64,000 bases of DNA, from the NCBI GenBank assembly GCA_937136055.1, contig CAKZOD010000103.1, positions 51,926 through 115,925 of the forward strand. The letters are read 5' to 3'. Shown here piece after piece: positions 26,431-35,635 of the stretch. Positions within the stretch are counted from its first letter, which is position 1. Each line of letters opens with the position of its first letter. The DNA is from an uncultured Oceanospirillaceae bacterium (GTDB taxonomy: Bacteria; Pseudomonadota; Gammaproteobacteria; Pseudomonadales; Balneatricaceae). The notes beneath the pieces are model-generated. The model ran no database searches. It saw only the letters and a list, made by a program, of their open reading frames with translations, and was not told the origin of the DNA. A program made the position numbers and the translations under genes.

Positions 26431-29169
26431 TTGAATACGACTAAACGGGAAGACAGTAGGTTTCGTAATATCAGACGTATCGCACTATCTTTTTTATTGC
26501 ATACATGGATAGCGACCGTGCTATCTATTGTATTGGTATTAGAGTTTCTTTGGCTGCCTCATAGTATAGAGAGCACCCTTAATCAGCAAATAGCTGAGTT
26601 CCAATATTCCCTTCAAGTCATGAGCCGCCTTGGTGCTGCTCAAGAAAATGAGCGCAAGCGTAGCGTATTACTTTCGCAATTAAACGCATCAGCATCATCA
26701 CAGAAATGGCACTCAATCGTTTATGATACACAAACGAAGCTACGTGAAGCGGCCGAAAAAGATGATCAATTACAATTATTATTACAGCGCTTACCAAATT
26801 CAGAGTTCGCCTATGGTTTGTGGTTCAACCCAGAGAAAGTAGTCAGTAGCCAGGTGCTGTTGTACCGTTGTTTTGAAATGATATTAATTGCATTCATAAC
26901 CGGTATTTTAATTGTTGCTTACCTGCGCCGTTCAATGCAAGTGAGGTCGCTCGATCAAATTAGCAAAGCTGCTAAGTCGCTGGCAGATGGCAAATTTAAT
27001 ATCCCTTTTCCAAAAGTGAATAAGCACTCTGCGCTGGCAGGTCTCTTAAGTACCTTTGAATCCACCCGAAAATCTGTAGCGCTTATGCGCCGTGAACTGC
27101 TCTCTCAAGTTGAAGCGAAAGTGCAGAGTGAACAGCGTTTGCAGGAGTCTCATCGCGCAGCTCAGCTTGGTAGCTGGGAGTGGAAAATAAACCAAAACAG
27201 CATTTGGCACTCGCAAAGTTTAGTAAAGATACTGGCATTAGATGAAAGCAGTGTTGTAAAAGATTTGCCGGAATTGTTTAAGCAAGTGCACTCAGCGGAC
27301 AAAAAAGATTTATTGCAGAAACTGCAGCATGACTTGCAAGATGGTGCCGTTATATCAACCGATTTTAGGGTCTCTCAGGATGGATTAATTAATCATGTGC
27401 GCCTGATGGCCAATGTTGAGAAGCTAAAAGATGACAGCTTGCGCTTGATCGGCACTTGTCAGGATATCTCTGCGAGAAAAGATATTGAAGCGCTTTTGCA
27501 AAAGCTCTCCAGTGCCATAACAGCCAGTGGATCAGGGGTTATCATTACTGATGTTATTGGTACTGTTGAATATATAAACCCTAAGTTTACTGAGACCACT
27601 GGCTTCACCATAGAGGAGTTACAAGGTACGACATCATTGATGTTATCGCGTGAGTGCCTACCTGAGAATAAGTATGACAGCATGTGGGCTGACATTTTAG
27701 GAGGAAAAAGCTGGCGCGGTGATTTGCAGAATATACGCAAAGATGGCTCTAGCTATTGGTCAATTGTTTCAATTTCGCCAATTAACAACGAATATAATGA
27801 GTTAACCCACTTTGTTATTGTCAGTGAGGATGTATCTGAGCTAAAAGATGCCCACGCTAAAATGGAGCAATTAGCGCTCTATGATGAGCTGACAGGTTTG
27901 CCCAATCGCCGCTTGTTTTTCAGAGAGCTTGATAGGTTATTTCAAACCGACGTGATGAGCTCTCCCGCTGCGGTTATGCTGTTAGATCTAGATAATTTCA
28001 AAACGGTTAATGATACCCAAGGCCATCCTGCAGGGGATAAATTACTCATCGATGTGGCTAGCAGATTAGAGCAAAATGTCACAGGTGATGGGTTGGCAGC
28101 GCGCTTAGGGGGAGATGAGTTTGCAGTGTTGATCCACCCCGTGAAAAGTATAAAGCAAGTTAATCGTATTGCTGATCATGTGCTCAAGATGATCGCACAG
28201 CCTTATATTATTAATGACAACGCTATACAAATAAGCACCAGTATTGGCCTTGCTTGGTTGCCTAAAGACGGTAATACCCCTGAAACAATCATGAAGCACG
28301 CGGATTTGGCAATGTATCAAGCCAAAGAAATGGGGCGTAACCAATTCCGTCAATTCACTGAGCAATTAAATGAGCAATTACAGCGATATATTCGCTTTTC
28401 CAGAGAAATGCCTGAAGCGCTCATTAGTGGGCAATTTGAATTGCATTTTCAGCCTAAGATGGACTTAAAAGCGCAGCGTATTATTGGGGTGGAAGCATTA
28501 GTGCGTTGGGAGCATCCAGAGCTAGGGCGTATCTCTCCGGTCGATTTTATTCCTATTGCTGAAGATACCGGTTTTATCGTGCCATTAGGGAATTGGGTTT
28601 TTGCAGAAGCGTGTCGCCATCTAAAAAAATTACGGGGGCTTGGTCTTGCACATGTCTCTTGTGCGATTAATATTTCGCTGCGCCAATTTCGCGACCCATC
28701 TTTGATGGGAGTGATTGAAAAATCGATGAAAGACAACGATATCGACCCTCGATTCTTAGAAGTAGAAATCACTGAATCGCTCCTGATGGAAGATGTTGAT
28801 AAAGCTATTTTAACGTTGCGTGATATACAGCGTTTGGGTATTAGTGTGGCGATTGATGATTTTGGTACAGGGTACTCCTCATTTAGCTATCTTAAAAACC
28901 TACCAATCAATGTTTTAAAGGTAGACCGTTGTTTTATTAAAGATATTCCTCTTAGCCAAGAAGATATGAAGATAACTTCTGCTATTATTTCTATGGCACA
29001 CAGTTTAAATCTTAAGGTAGTCGCTGAAGGCATAGAGACACAAGAGCAGAAGCAGTTTTTAATTGAGCAAAATTGCGATATTGGTCAAGGTTATTTGTTC
29101 GGTAAGCCGATGAACCTGGCTGATTTAATTAAGATGTTGGAACAAGAAGCAGCGAAAATATCTCCATAA
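26431..29169 (+). CDS. membrane PAS-PAS-GGDEF-EAL c-di-GMP protein
   Basis: The 912-residue protein has two membrane helices (about residues 18-42 and 148-170) bounding a periplasmic loop, a HAMP-like linker, two PAS domains (about 235-345 and 355-470), a GGDEF domain (GGDEF at about 560-564) and an EAL domain (EAL at 688-690, DDFGTGYSSFSYL intact). The RxxD inhibitory site before GGDEF is missing, unlike in the protein at 19389. It starts with TTG, with GAGG 5 bases upstream. It has its own terminator-bounded unit after the HDOD gene. Confidence 0.92.
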   Translation: MNTTKREDSRFRNIRRIALSFLLHTWIATVLSIVLVLEFLWLPHSIESTLNQQIAEFQYSLQVMSRLGAAQENERKRSVLLSQLNASASSQKWHSIVYDTQTKLREAAEKDDQLQLLLQRLPNSEFAYGLWFNPEKVVSSQVLLYRCFEMILIAFITGILIVAYLRRSMQVRSLDQISKAAKSLADGKFNIPFPKVNKHSALAGLLSTFESTRKSVALMRRELLSQVEAKVQSEQRLQESHRAAQLGSWEWKINQNSIWHSQSLVKILALDESSVVKDLPELFKQVHSADKKDLLQKLQHDLQDGAVISTDFRVSQDGLINHVRLMANVEKLKDDSLRLIGTCQDISARKDIEALLQKLSSAITASGSGVIITDVIGTVEYINPKFTETTGFTIEELQGTTSLMLSRECLPENKYDSMWADILGGKSWRGDLQNIRKDGSSYWSIVSISPINNEYNELTHFVIVSEDVSELKDAHAKMEQLALYDELTGLPNRRLFFRELDRLFQTDVMSSPAAVMLLDLDNFKTVNDTQGHPAGDKLLIDVASRLEQNVTGDGLAARLGGDEFAVLIHPVKSIKQVNRIADHVLKMIAQPYIINDNAIQISTSIGLAWLPKDGNTPETIMKHADLAMYQAKEMGRNQFRQFTEQLNEQLQRYIRFSREMPEALISGQFELHFQPKMDLKAQRIIGVEALVRWEHPELGRISPVDFIPIAEDTGFIVPLGNWVFAEACRHLKKLRGLGLAHVSCAINISLRQFRDPSLMGVIEKSMKDNDIDPRFLEVEITESLLMEDVDKAILTLRDIQRLGISVAIDDFGTGYSSFSYLKNLPINVLKVDRCFIKDIPLSQEDMKITSAIISMAHSLNLKVVAEGIETQEQKQFLIEQNCDIGQGYLFGKPMNLADLIKMLEQEAAKISP

Positions 29170-29244
29170 TCGAAAGGGAGGTATTTTAACTCGCGGTTGT
29201 TTCACAGGTAAGTTTCCGCTCAACAAGAGAAAGGATTAAGGATA

Positions 29245-30216
29245 TTGGAATTGAACACCCTGCATACTGAAAATACAGTGAACCTCGATATCGTCGATCA
29301 AGTTGTTGCGAGTATCGGGCAGGTTTTACTCGGTAAACAAAACCAAGTGAAGTTAGCACTCGCGTGCATTCTTGCCCGTGGTCACTTGTTAATAGAAGAC
29401 ATGCCAGGCATGGGGAAAACGACTTTAGCTCAAGCGGTAGCAGATGTACTTGGGCTGAGCTATAAGCGAGTACAGTTTACCAGTGATCTGCTGCCTGCGG
29501 ATTTGCTTGGGATTTCGATTTTTAATAAGCAACAAAATGCGTTTGAATTCCATCACGGACCTATTTTTACGCAGTTGCTACTAGCAGATGAAATCAATAG
29601 AGCGAGTGCCAAAACCCAAAGTGCATTACTTGAAGCAATGGAAGAGCAGCAAGTGAGTATTGAAGGTGAAACGCGTTTGTTAGCAGATCCTTTCTTTGTA
29701 ATAGCCACGCAAAACCCTTCCAATTACAGTGGTACATATTCACTGCCAGAGTCTCAGTTAGATCGCTTTACAATGCGTATTTCACTGGGTTTTCCAAGTC
29801 GTGAAGCCGAGCGCTCGATGCTATTAAAAATGGCGCAAAAAGAAGTGTCCCCAGAACAAGGCAATGCTCGAGAAAGATTACCTGCGCAACTTAGCCGCGC
29901 TCAATTAAAAGAGCTACAGCAACAAGTTGTTAAAGTGAGTGTAAGTGATCATATACTCGATTATCTTCAGCGTTTAATCAGCTTTACCCGCGAAGATAGC
30001 CAGTTTAGTTTTGGGGTTTCTCCGCGAGGCAGCATGGCTTTACTATCAGCAGCAAAAGCATGGGCGCTGTTAGAAAAACGTGACTTCTTGTTACCTGAAG
30101 ATATCCAACAGGTTTTTGGAGCTGTCATTGGTCATCGCTTAAGCGGTGCATCAAACAGCGGTAATAGTGAGCAAATGAGTCGCTATATCTTAGAGCAAGT
30201 AGATGTACTTTACTAA
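29245..30216 (+). CDS. MoxR-type AAA+ ATPase
   Basis: The 323-residue ATPase has Walker A MPGMGKTT (residues 53-60), Walker B LLLADEINRA (111-120), the sensor segment FFVIATQNP and the MoxR-typical SGTYSLPESQLDRF. MoxR ATPases act as chaperones that mature or remodel proteins encoded next to them. It is followed by DUF58 and transglutaminase genes, the standard trio. The TTG start at 29245 is uncertain; a second TTG two codons on has AAGG at better spacing. Confidence 0.93.
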   Translation: MELNTLHTENTVNLDIVDQVVASIGQVLLGKQNQVKLALACILARGHLLIEDMPGMGKTTLAQAVADVLGLSYKRVQFTSDLLPADLLGISIFNKQQNAFEFHHGPIFTQLLLADEINRASAKTQSALLEAMEEQQVSIEGETRLLADPFFVIATQNPSNYSGTYSLPESQLDRFTMRISLGFPSREAERSMLLKMAQKEVSPEQGNARERLPAQLSRAQLKELQQQVVKVSVSDHILDYLQRLISFTREDSQFSFGVSPRGSMALLSAAKAWALLEKRDFLLPEDIQQVFGAVIGHRLSGASNSGNSEQMSRYILEQVDVLY

Positions 30217-30239
30217 GAGACACCTTAATAACTTTTTGT

Positions 30240-31241
30240 GTGGGTAGAAGATTGAACGGGTTGAAACATTATTTTCAAACTTGGGTAATTAAGCGTAACG
30301 CTACTAAAAAAAGCCATCGCTTAACCCACAAGAACGTTTTTATTTTCCCCACTAAGCTTGGTGGGGCCTACCTTTTGCTGGTCGCGCTGTTGTGGCTATT
30401 GGGCACAAACTACGAAAACAATGCCATCTTGGCAGTTAGTTATTTGCTGCTCAGTGTGTTTTTGGTCAGCATATTTCACTGCTTTTTCAATATTCAGGGG
30501 CTTGTTGTGCTGGCGACTAAACCCGTGCGGGTTTTTGTTGGAGAACAAGCGGCAATTGTGTTGAAGTTCGAGCGCACCAGTTTACGCAATCAGCAGAGTG
30601 TTGAGCTTGCTTGGCAGGGGATGAAAAAGCAGCCTTTGTTATGGGGAAATGGCTTAACGCAGCAACTGAGTATCCCTTATCGCGCGCACAAAAGAGGCTT
30701 AATCAGCTCGCCTGTTTTAACGTTAAGAAGTTTGTATCCACTGGGGTTGATTCGTTGTTGGTGCTATATGCCGATGCAAAGCTACGTTATCGTTTACCCA
30801 AGAGCACAATCGGGGGAGCAAACGCATACCCAACTGTCATCGAGTGAATCTACAGATCAAAGTAATAGCCCATCGCCTCAAGGAGGAGAGCAAGAGTTTG
30901 ATCATTTAGATCAATATCGCACAGGTGAGCCACTCAGCCTCATCTCTTGGAAGCATTACGCGAAAACAGACACGCTCTACAAAAAAAGCTATTCGAGCAA
31001 CGATAGTGAAAGCCATGAACTTAATTGGCAGCACTATCCTGGGGTAGAAACTGAAATGCGCCTCTCTTATTTGTGCTATCAAGCCCTTACACTTAATGCA
31101 CAAAACAAACCATTTAGCCTAGTGCTGCCAAACTTAAGTATTCCACGAGCACAAAGTGATCAGCACTTACTTGAAGTGTTAGAAGCTCTAGCATTGTTTG
31201 AAGTACAAGTGCCTACTGAGCTCACTAGGGGGAGGCATTAA
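30240..31241 (+). CDS. DUF58 domain protein of the MoxR operon
   Basis: The 333-residue protein has two adjacent membrane helices near the N-terminus (about residues 40-80), a beta-rich middle and the DUF58 motif YRTGEPLSLISWKHYAKTD (about 221-239), then KKSYSS. DUF58 proteins are membrane-linked partners of MoxR ATPases, possibly with a von Willebrand A-like fold. The GTG start has no strong Shine-Dalgarno sequence; TTG 30252 is an alternative. Translation is probably coupled to the neighbouring genes. Confidence 0.88.
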   Translation: MGRRLNGLKHYFQTWVIKRNATKKSHRLTHKNVFIFPTKLGGAYLLLVALLWLLGTNYENNAILAVSYLLLSVFLVSIFHCFFNIQGLVVLATKPVRVFVGEQAAIVLKFERTSLRNQQSVELAWQGMKKQPLLWGNGLTQQLSIPYRAHKRGLISSPVLTLRSLYPLGLIRCWCYMPMQSYVIVYPRAQSGEQTHTQLSSSESTDQSNSPSPQGGEQEFDHLDQYRTGEPLSLISWKHYAKTDTLYKKSYSSNDSESHELNWQHYPGVETEMRLSYLCYQALTLNAQNKPFSLVLPNLSIPRAQSDQHLLEVLEALALFEVQVPTELTRGRH

Positions 31242-33251
31242 ATGGATGATTCAAGCCAGCCTCAAATGACATTTTATCAAGTAGTGAGCTTAATCTTTAG
31301 CATGATGATTAGTTTGCTGCCATTTTACCCTCAGCTTTCCTGGTGGGTGCCTATAATTGCATTGCTGCTGTCAATTTGGGGGTTAATGATAAGCGCGAAG
31401 CGTGTAAACAATCCCGTGCGTGCACTAAAAATTATCACCGTAATAGTCAGCTTAGCGCTGCTTTTGCTAAGCATTACTAATTGGTATTCACTGCAAGCCT
31501 TTGTCAGTTTATTGGTACTGACAGGGTGTTTGAAGTTTATTGAACTGCAGAGTCGGCGTGATTATTTATTACTGGTTTTTCTGGGTTGTTTTATCAGCGC
31601 ATGCCAGCTGCTATTTTCCACAAGTTTGCTGTCTTTTGCCTATGTATTGTTTTGTATGGCGCTTTTTCATCTGTGCTTATTACAGGTTTATACCCTTGAG
31701 TCACAACAAAGGGATGCTAAGTGGCAGCAATATTTAAAGCAATCATCAGTTGTTTTAAAGCTACTATTGCAAGGTTTGCCTTTGGCGTTAGTGCTATTTC
31801 TGGTTATGCCGCGCCTTGGCAGTTTATGGCAGATTCCACTAAATTCTCAAGTTGCTAAAACAGGAGTGTCGGATAGCTTAGCAATCGGTGATATTGCTAA
31901 GTTAAACCAAGATGATTCAGTTGCGATGCGGGTTACTTTTGCATCGGGAGTTAAGCCAGATGTAAGTGAGCTCTATTGGCGAGGCGTTACGCTAGCGCAG
32001 TTTGATGGCAGAAGCTGGCAGCGAGCGAAGGATCAGCTGGTGCCTCTGCAGACCTCAAGTAAAGCTGATTTGGACGCTCATGGTTTAACACAACCTGCGA
32101 AATACAACTATCAAGTGATGCTAGAGTCTAGTGGACAGAACTGGCTGTACGGCTTATCAACAGCAAGCACGCAAAATAGTGGTTTGCGCCAATGGTCAGA
32201 CTATTCTTTAACAAATGACAAAGTTGTGACTTCACGTTTAGAGTATGAGCTAAAAGCCTACCCTAACTATCGCGATAGCAAGCCCTTAACCAGTGTGCAG
32301 CAGGCTTTTTTTACAGCACTTCCCGGTGATCAAAATCCGCAAGCCCGAGAGCTTGCAGCGCAACTATTAGCGAAAAATCCAAAGCCGCAGCAGTATATAC
32401 AATCCATTATGCAGTACTTCAATAATGACTTTGTATACACCCTAGAGCCTGGGGTGATGACTAAGAACAACACACTCGATGCATTCTTATTTGATTACCA
32501 GCGCGGTTATTGCGAACATTTTGCTAGTAGTACAGCATTTTTGCTTAGAGCAGCGGGCATTCCCGCAAGAATCGCAGCGGGATACCAAGGCGGGCAGTGG
32601 AGTAGTGACAACAAGTATTTACTTGTCACACAAGCACAAGCTCATGCGTGGGTAGAAGCGTGGTTACCGAATCAAGGTTGGGTGAGATTAGATCCAACAA
32701 ATGCAGTGGCACCAGAGCGAATTGAGCAAGGTGTCACGAGTTTACTGCCTGAATTGATTGAGCAGGCTGGGTTTACATTAAGAGTCAAGCAGACGCCATT
32801 TATCAAGCGGTTAAGGTTACAGTGGGATAATGTTAACTATCAATGGCATCGCTGGGTTTTGGGCTATGATAACCAGCTACAAATGAATCTTGTGAAAAAG
32901 TTGCTAGGAGGCCTGGATAGTTGGCGCATCCTGTTATTTTTATTGTTAGCTGTTGGTCTTGTAATTGTGCCAATAACGGTGAAATCACTCTGGCCGGTAA
33001 AAGAAAAAGATCACACATTAAAGCTGCTTAAAAGGCTTGAAAAAAAATTGCGTCGCATAGGGGTAGAGCGTGCTGCAGGTGAAACATTGAGTGTCTATAT
33101 TCAGCGTGCGGCATTGCAGTCCAAAGAGAACCAAGCGTTATTAAATGCGATTAATAAGGCAAGTATTAGTTTGATTTATCAAACTGAAACTGCGGATAAA
33201 GGGCAGCGTTTAAAGCATCTGAATAGGTTGATCAATAAGCTAACCTTTTAG
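31242..33251 (+). CDS. TgpA-like membrane transglutaminase-fold protein
   Basis: The 669-residue protein has about six N-terminal membrane helices (DUF3488, residues 10-200), a periplasmic transglutaminase-like domain and a last membrane helix (about 560-582) before a cytoplasmic DUF4129-type tail. The catalytic triad is visible: Cys424 in RGYCEHFASS, His468 in QAHAWVEAW, Asp484 in RLDPTNA. The related TgpA of Pseudomonas is essential there, with unknown substrate. GGGGGAGG precedes the ATG, which follows the DUF58 stop without a gap. Confidence 0.93.
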   Translation: MDDSSQPQMTFYQVVSLIFSMMISLLPFYPQLSWWVPIIALLLSIWGLMISAKRVNNPVRALKIITVIVSLALLLLSITNWYSLQAFVSLLVLTGCLKFIELQSRRDYLLLVFLGCFISACQLLFSTSLLSFAYVLFCMALFHLCLLQVYTLESQQRDAKWQQYLKQSSVVLKLLLQGLPLALVLFLVMPRLGSLWQIPLNSQVAKTGVSDSLAIGDIAKLNQDDSVAMRVTFASGVKPDVSELYWRGVTLAQFDGRSWQRAKDQLVPLQTSSKADLDAHGLTQPAKYNYQVMLESSGQNWLYGLSTASTQNSGLRQWSDYSLTNDKVVTSRLEYELKAYPNYRDSKPLTSVQQAFFTALPGDQNPQARELAAQLLAKNPKPQQYIQSIMQYFNNDFVYTLEPGVMTKNNTLDAFLFDYQRGYCEHFASSTAFLLRAAGIPARIAAGYQGGQWSSDNKYLLVTQAQAHAWVEAWLPNQGWVRLDPTNAVAPERIEQGVTSLLPELIEQAGFTLRVKQTPFIKRLRLQWDNVNYQWHRWVLGYDNQLQMNLVKKLLGGLDSWRILLFLLLAVGLVIVPITVKSLWPVKEKDHTLKLLKRLEKKLRRIGVERAAGETLSVYIQRAALQSKENQALLNAINKASISLIYQTETADKGQRLKHLNRLINKLTF

Positions 33252-33344
33252 CTTTTATTCATTGAACTGCAAATGGAACTTGCTGATTCATTGCTGCTCT
33301 AACAGCAATAATAAAACATAATATAGAAGGACAGGGATGTGATA

Positions 33345-33833
33345 TTGAGTAAAAAAATAGTTTTGTTGCTGAGCTTTATTATCAGCAGCGCGCTTATTAG
33401 CAGTACTAGCTGGGCACTAGAAATGCGCAGTTTTAGTGGTAAACCTACCACATTAGAGCAGCATGTTGGCAAAGGGAAGTGGTCAGTGGTGGTCTTTTGG
33501 AGCCATAGCTGTGGCATTTGTCGTCGCGAAACCCCCGCACTTTCAAACTTTCATTTGAAGCATAAAGACATTGATGCACAAGTGATTGGTGTGAGTATTG
33601 ATGGCGAGAAAAACAAGCCTTTAGCAGAGCAGTTCATCAAGCAAACGCAAATGAAGTTCCCCAGTTTTATTGTCGAGTTACCTTTAATGGCAATTAACTT
33701 TAAGCAGTTGACGCAAGAGAACTTTCGGGGAACACCTACCTTCTTACTGTATAACCCAGCGGGCGAAATTGTCGGTATGCAGGCAGGGCCAGTAAGAGTT
33801 GAAGCACTTGAGAGTTTCATCGCCAGCAATTAA
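33345..33833 (+). CDS. TlpA-like exported thioredoxin-fold protein
   Basis: The 162-residue protein has a signal sequence (residues 4-24, ending SWA) and a thioredoxin fold of the TlpA/AhpC-TSA type, with a CGIC redox centre at residues 56-59 and the cis-Pro in RGTPTFLLYNPAGEIVG. It probably reduces or exchanges disulfides in the periplasm; the target is unknown. I use TTG 33345, which has AGGGA 7 bases upstream, rather than GTG 33339, which has almost no spacing. No cytochrome maturation genes are close. Confidence 0.87.
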   Translation: MSKKIVLLLSFIISSALISSTSWALEMRSFSGKPTTLEQHVGKGKWSVVVFWSHSCGICRRETPALSNFHLKHKDIDAQVIGVSIDGEKNKPLAEQFIKQTQMKFPSFIVELPLMAINFKQLTQENFRGTPTFLLYNPAGEIVGMQAGPVRVEALESFIASN

Positions 33834-33834
33834 A

Positions 33835-33864
33835 TAAAAAACCGCTCACTCTATAAAGAGCGGT
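33835..33864 (-). terminator. rho-independent terminator of the XRE-2TM gene
   Basis: ACCGCTC (33841-33847) pairs with GAGCGGT (33858-33864) around a 10-base loop. Read on the minus strand the hairpin is followed by TTTTTTATTT. It therefore ends transcription of the minus-strand regulator gene, after the heptamer repeat, at the convergent junction. Confidence 0.8.
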
Positions 33865-33874
33865 AATATATAGT

Positions 33875-33909
33875 GCTCACAGCTCACAGCTCACAGCTCA
33901 CAGCTCACA
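33875..33909. repeat. heptameric tandem repeat (GCTCACA) x5
   Basis: Five exact copies of GCTCACA run from 33875 to 33909, with a sixth degenerate copy (GCTTACG) after it. The repeat lies at a convergent gene junction and runs into the end of the XRE-2TM gene: the final Lys-Leu-stop codons of that gene are made of repeat bases. A second heptamer array with the unit AACTCGA lies at 43545-43635 in the same kind of place. Confidence 0.95.
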
Positions 33910-34396
33910 GCTTACGCCCAAGCTTCTTTTCAATCTGTTTTTTCTCCCATTGTGCACCGAAGAAATTAAAGACTTCAAACACACTCAAAGCGTGTGAGAT
34001 TACGCCAATTCCCCAGCCAAGTGCAGCCCACCATGCCCAAATGTAGCCTGGGCTTGTGAGGAAATTTATAATGAATAACCCAGCAATGATAATGATGTAT
34101 TTTATCAAGTGAGAGTAAAAGCTTTTAAGGTCTTGAACCTGTTGAATCGCTCGTGCTTCATCATCGGCTAATTTTGCAGTCGTTGGCATGTCTTGCTCCT
34201 TTTGAGTGTTTTCAGGATCTTGTTCAGTAAGATCCGTCACAGGGACTTGAAAAACTGCAGCAAGGGATTTGATTGACTCTAAACCACAGGCTTGGCCACG
34301 CTCGATGCGCTGAATTGTGCGCACACTTAAACCGCTCATTTGAGCAAGCTGCTGTTGTGACCATGCTTTTTGTAGCCTTAACTTTCGTACAATCAT
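33905..34396 (-). CDS. XRE-family regulator with C-terminal 2TM membrane domain
   Basis: The 163-residue protein has an N-terminal helix-turn-helix (residues 1-60, SQQQLAQMSGLSVRTIQRIE), an acidic linker (about 58-90) and two membrane helices (about 97-115 and 119-140) of the 2TM domain type, then a Lys-rich tail. Membrane-tethered XRE proteins of this kind are known but poorly studied; the target is unknown. The stop codon is inside a heptameric repeat, and a strong terminator follows. Confidence 0.85.
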   Translation of the reverse strand: MIVRKLRLQKAWSQQQLAQMSGLSVRTIQRIERGQACGLESIKSLAAVFQVPVTDLTEQDPENTQKEQDMPTTAKLADDEARAIQQVQDLKSFYSHLIKYIIIIAGLFIINFLTSPGYIWAWWAALGWGIGVISHALSVFEVFNFFGAQWEKKQIEKKLGRKL

Positions 34397-34485
34397 TGTT
34401 TTTCCTGTAGAGGTGAACTCAAGTATGCAGTTGCCTTCAATAGTGCCTGATACTCACAGAAGTAGTGACGACAAAAGGGTGACAA

Positions 34486-34511
34486 GTAGCTGCGTCTAAC
34501 ACGACAGCTAC
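34486..34511 (-). terminator. hairpin after the nitrilase gene
   Basis: GTAGCTG (34486-34492) pairs perfectly with CAGCTAC (34505-34511). On the minus strand it follows the nitrilase stop by about 40 bases and is followed by TTGTCACCCTTTTGTCG. It is a probable terminator, with only a moderate U-tract. Confidence 0.5.
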
Positions 34512-34552
34512 GTGACAATCTTTATATTTCAACAAGTTAAAGGGTGGTGGAG

Positions 34553-35539
34553 TTAGTCATCAATCGTTTCGATTAGAGACTGACGGCGTCTATCAACGGT
34601 TAACTTTGTGATATCTGGGCGGCTATAGTGGCCGACAGGGTCGAAGTTTTGGCGCTCTTCTCTTACTCTACCGTGATCGATGATAGCGGTGTATAAACCT
34701 TCTTCACCACATTGCGGCTCAATCAACCATTCGCCATCAGGGCCTGCTAAACATGACCCGCCATCGGATACCAATTCTTGCTCGCCAACCCCTGCAAGAA
34801 TAGCTTCAATGTGAGGAGTATCTTTCGGGAAATCTGATTTGCGCATTAAACCACTGACAGCGACGGAGAAAGAACGACCTTCTTTTGCGATCATTTTTGT
34901 TAAGTCATGGGTATTGCGATAGCAACCAGGCCAAATGCCAACGTGTAAATCCTCACCCATTCCATACAGAGCAGCTCTTGATAGCGGCATCCAATTTTCC
35001 CAGCAGTTCAGTCCGCCTGCATGGAACGCCCCTAAGCTGTGGACGCGCAAGCCATTACCATCACCTGGCGCCCAAGTTAGCCGCTCTTCATATGTAGGGG
35101 TTAGTTTGCGATGTACTGAGCCTATATCGCCATTTTTATCAATATAGACCATTGAGCAGTATAAGCTGTGGCCACCTCTGTTCTGAGCTCTCTCAATGAT
35201 GCCAACATAGGCGGCGCAGTTGTTCGCTTTAGCTGCTGCACATACCTTGTCTAGGTGACCTGCTTCTATTTGTACTGCTTGATCGGTGTAATGTGAGTGT
35301 AATTCTTTCTGGTCTTGTGCGTTGAATCTAGCACCATCTGTTGCAGACACCCAGAAAGGATAGCCGGGAATAAGTGACTCGCCAAAGGCAACCAAGTCAA
35401 CTTGTTCACTCCCCGCTTGATTAATCATAGCAACCACTTTATCGATAGTGGCCTCTCTGTCTAACCATACCGGTGCAATTTGCGCGAGGCCTACTTTGAG
35501 TTGATCTTTAGTGAGCGTTGGGTCTGATGTGGTAAACAT
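34553..35539 (-). CDS. nitrilase-family carbon-nitrogen hydrolase
   Basis: The 328-residue enzyme has the nitrilase triad: Glu54 in AFGESLIPGYPFW, Lys145 in HRKLTPTYEERLTW and Cys179 in GGLNCWENWMPL. The residues around Cys and Lys are those of true nitrilases rather than amidases, so conversion of a nitrile to a carboxylic acid plus ammonia is likely; the substrate is unknown. AAGGA lies before the ATG. A LysR-type regulator is divergent from it, across a dyad and a MITE-like element, and is the probable controller. Confidence 0.92.
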   Translation of the reverse strand: MFTTSDPTLTKDQLKVGLAQIAPVWLDREATIDKVVAMINQAGSEQVDLVAFGESLIPGYPFWVSATDGARFNAQDQKELHSHYTDQAVQIEAGHLDKVCAAAKANNCAAYVGIIERAQNRGGHSLYCSMVYIDKNGDIGSVHRKLTPTYEERLTWAPGDGNGLRVHSLGAFHAGGLNCWENWMPLSRAALYGMGEDLHVGIWPGCYRNTHDLTKMIAKEGRSFSVAVSGLMRKSDFPKDTPHIEAILAGVGEQELVSDGGSCLAGPDGEWLIEPQCGEEGLYTAIIDHGRVREERQNFDPVGHYSRPDITKLTVDRRRQSLIETIDD

Positions 35540-35601
35540 AGTGTTTCCTTAAACATGAGAAAGAACATCAATACAAAGTGCATTGATAATGACTGCAATG
35601 T

Positions 35602-35623
35602 TGAGACCTAAGATTTGGTCTCA
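35602..35623. promoter_or_regulatory. 7-bp dyad upstream of the nitrilase gene, possible LysR site
   Basis: TGAGACC (35602-35608) and GGTCTCA (35617-35623) form a perfect inverted repeat with an 8-base spacer. It lies about 65 bases before the nitrilase start, between that gene and the divergent LysR gene. Size and symmetry suit a LysR operator; it could instead be a leader hairpin. Confidence 0.5.
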
Positions 35624-35635
35624 GTATTATTCCAA

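Noticed and set aside
33875..33909. CRISPR array
   Set aside because: The 7-bp units have no spacers and there are no cas genes; it is a simple tandem repeat.
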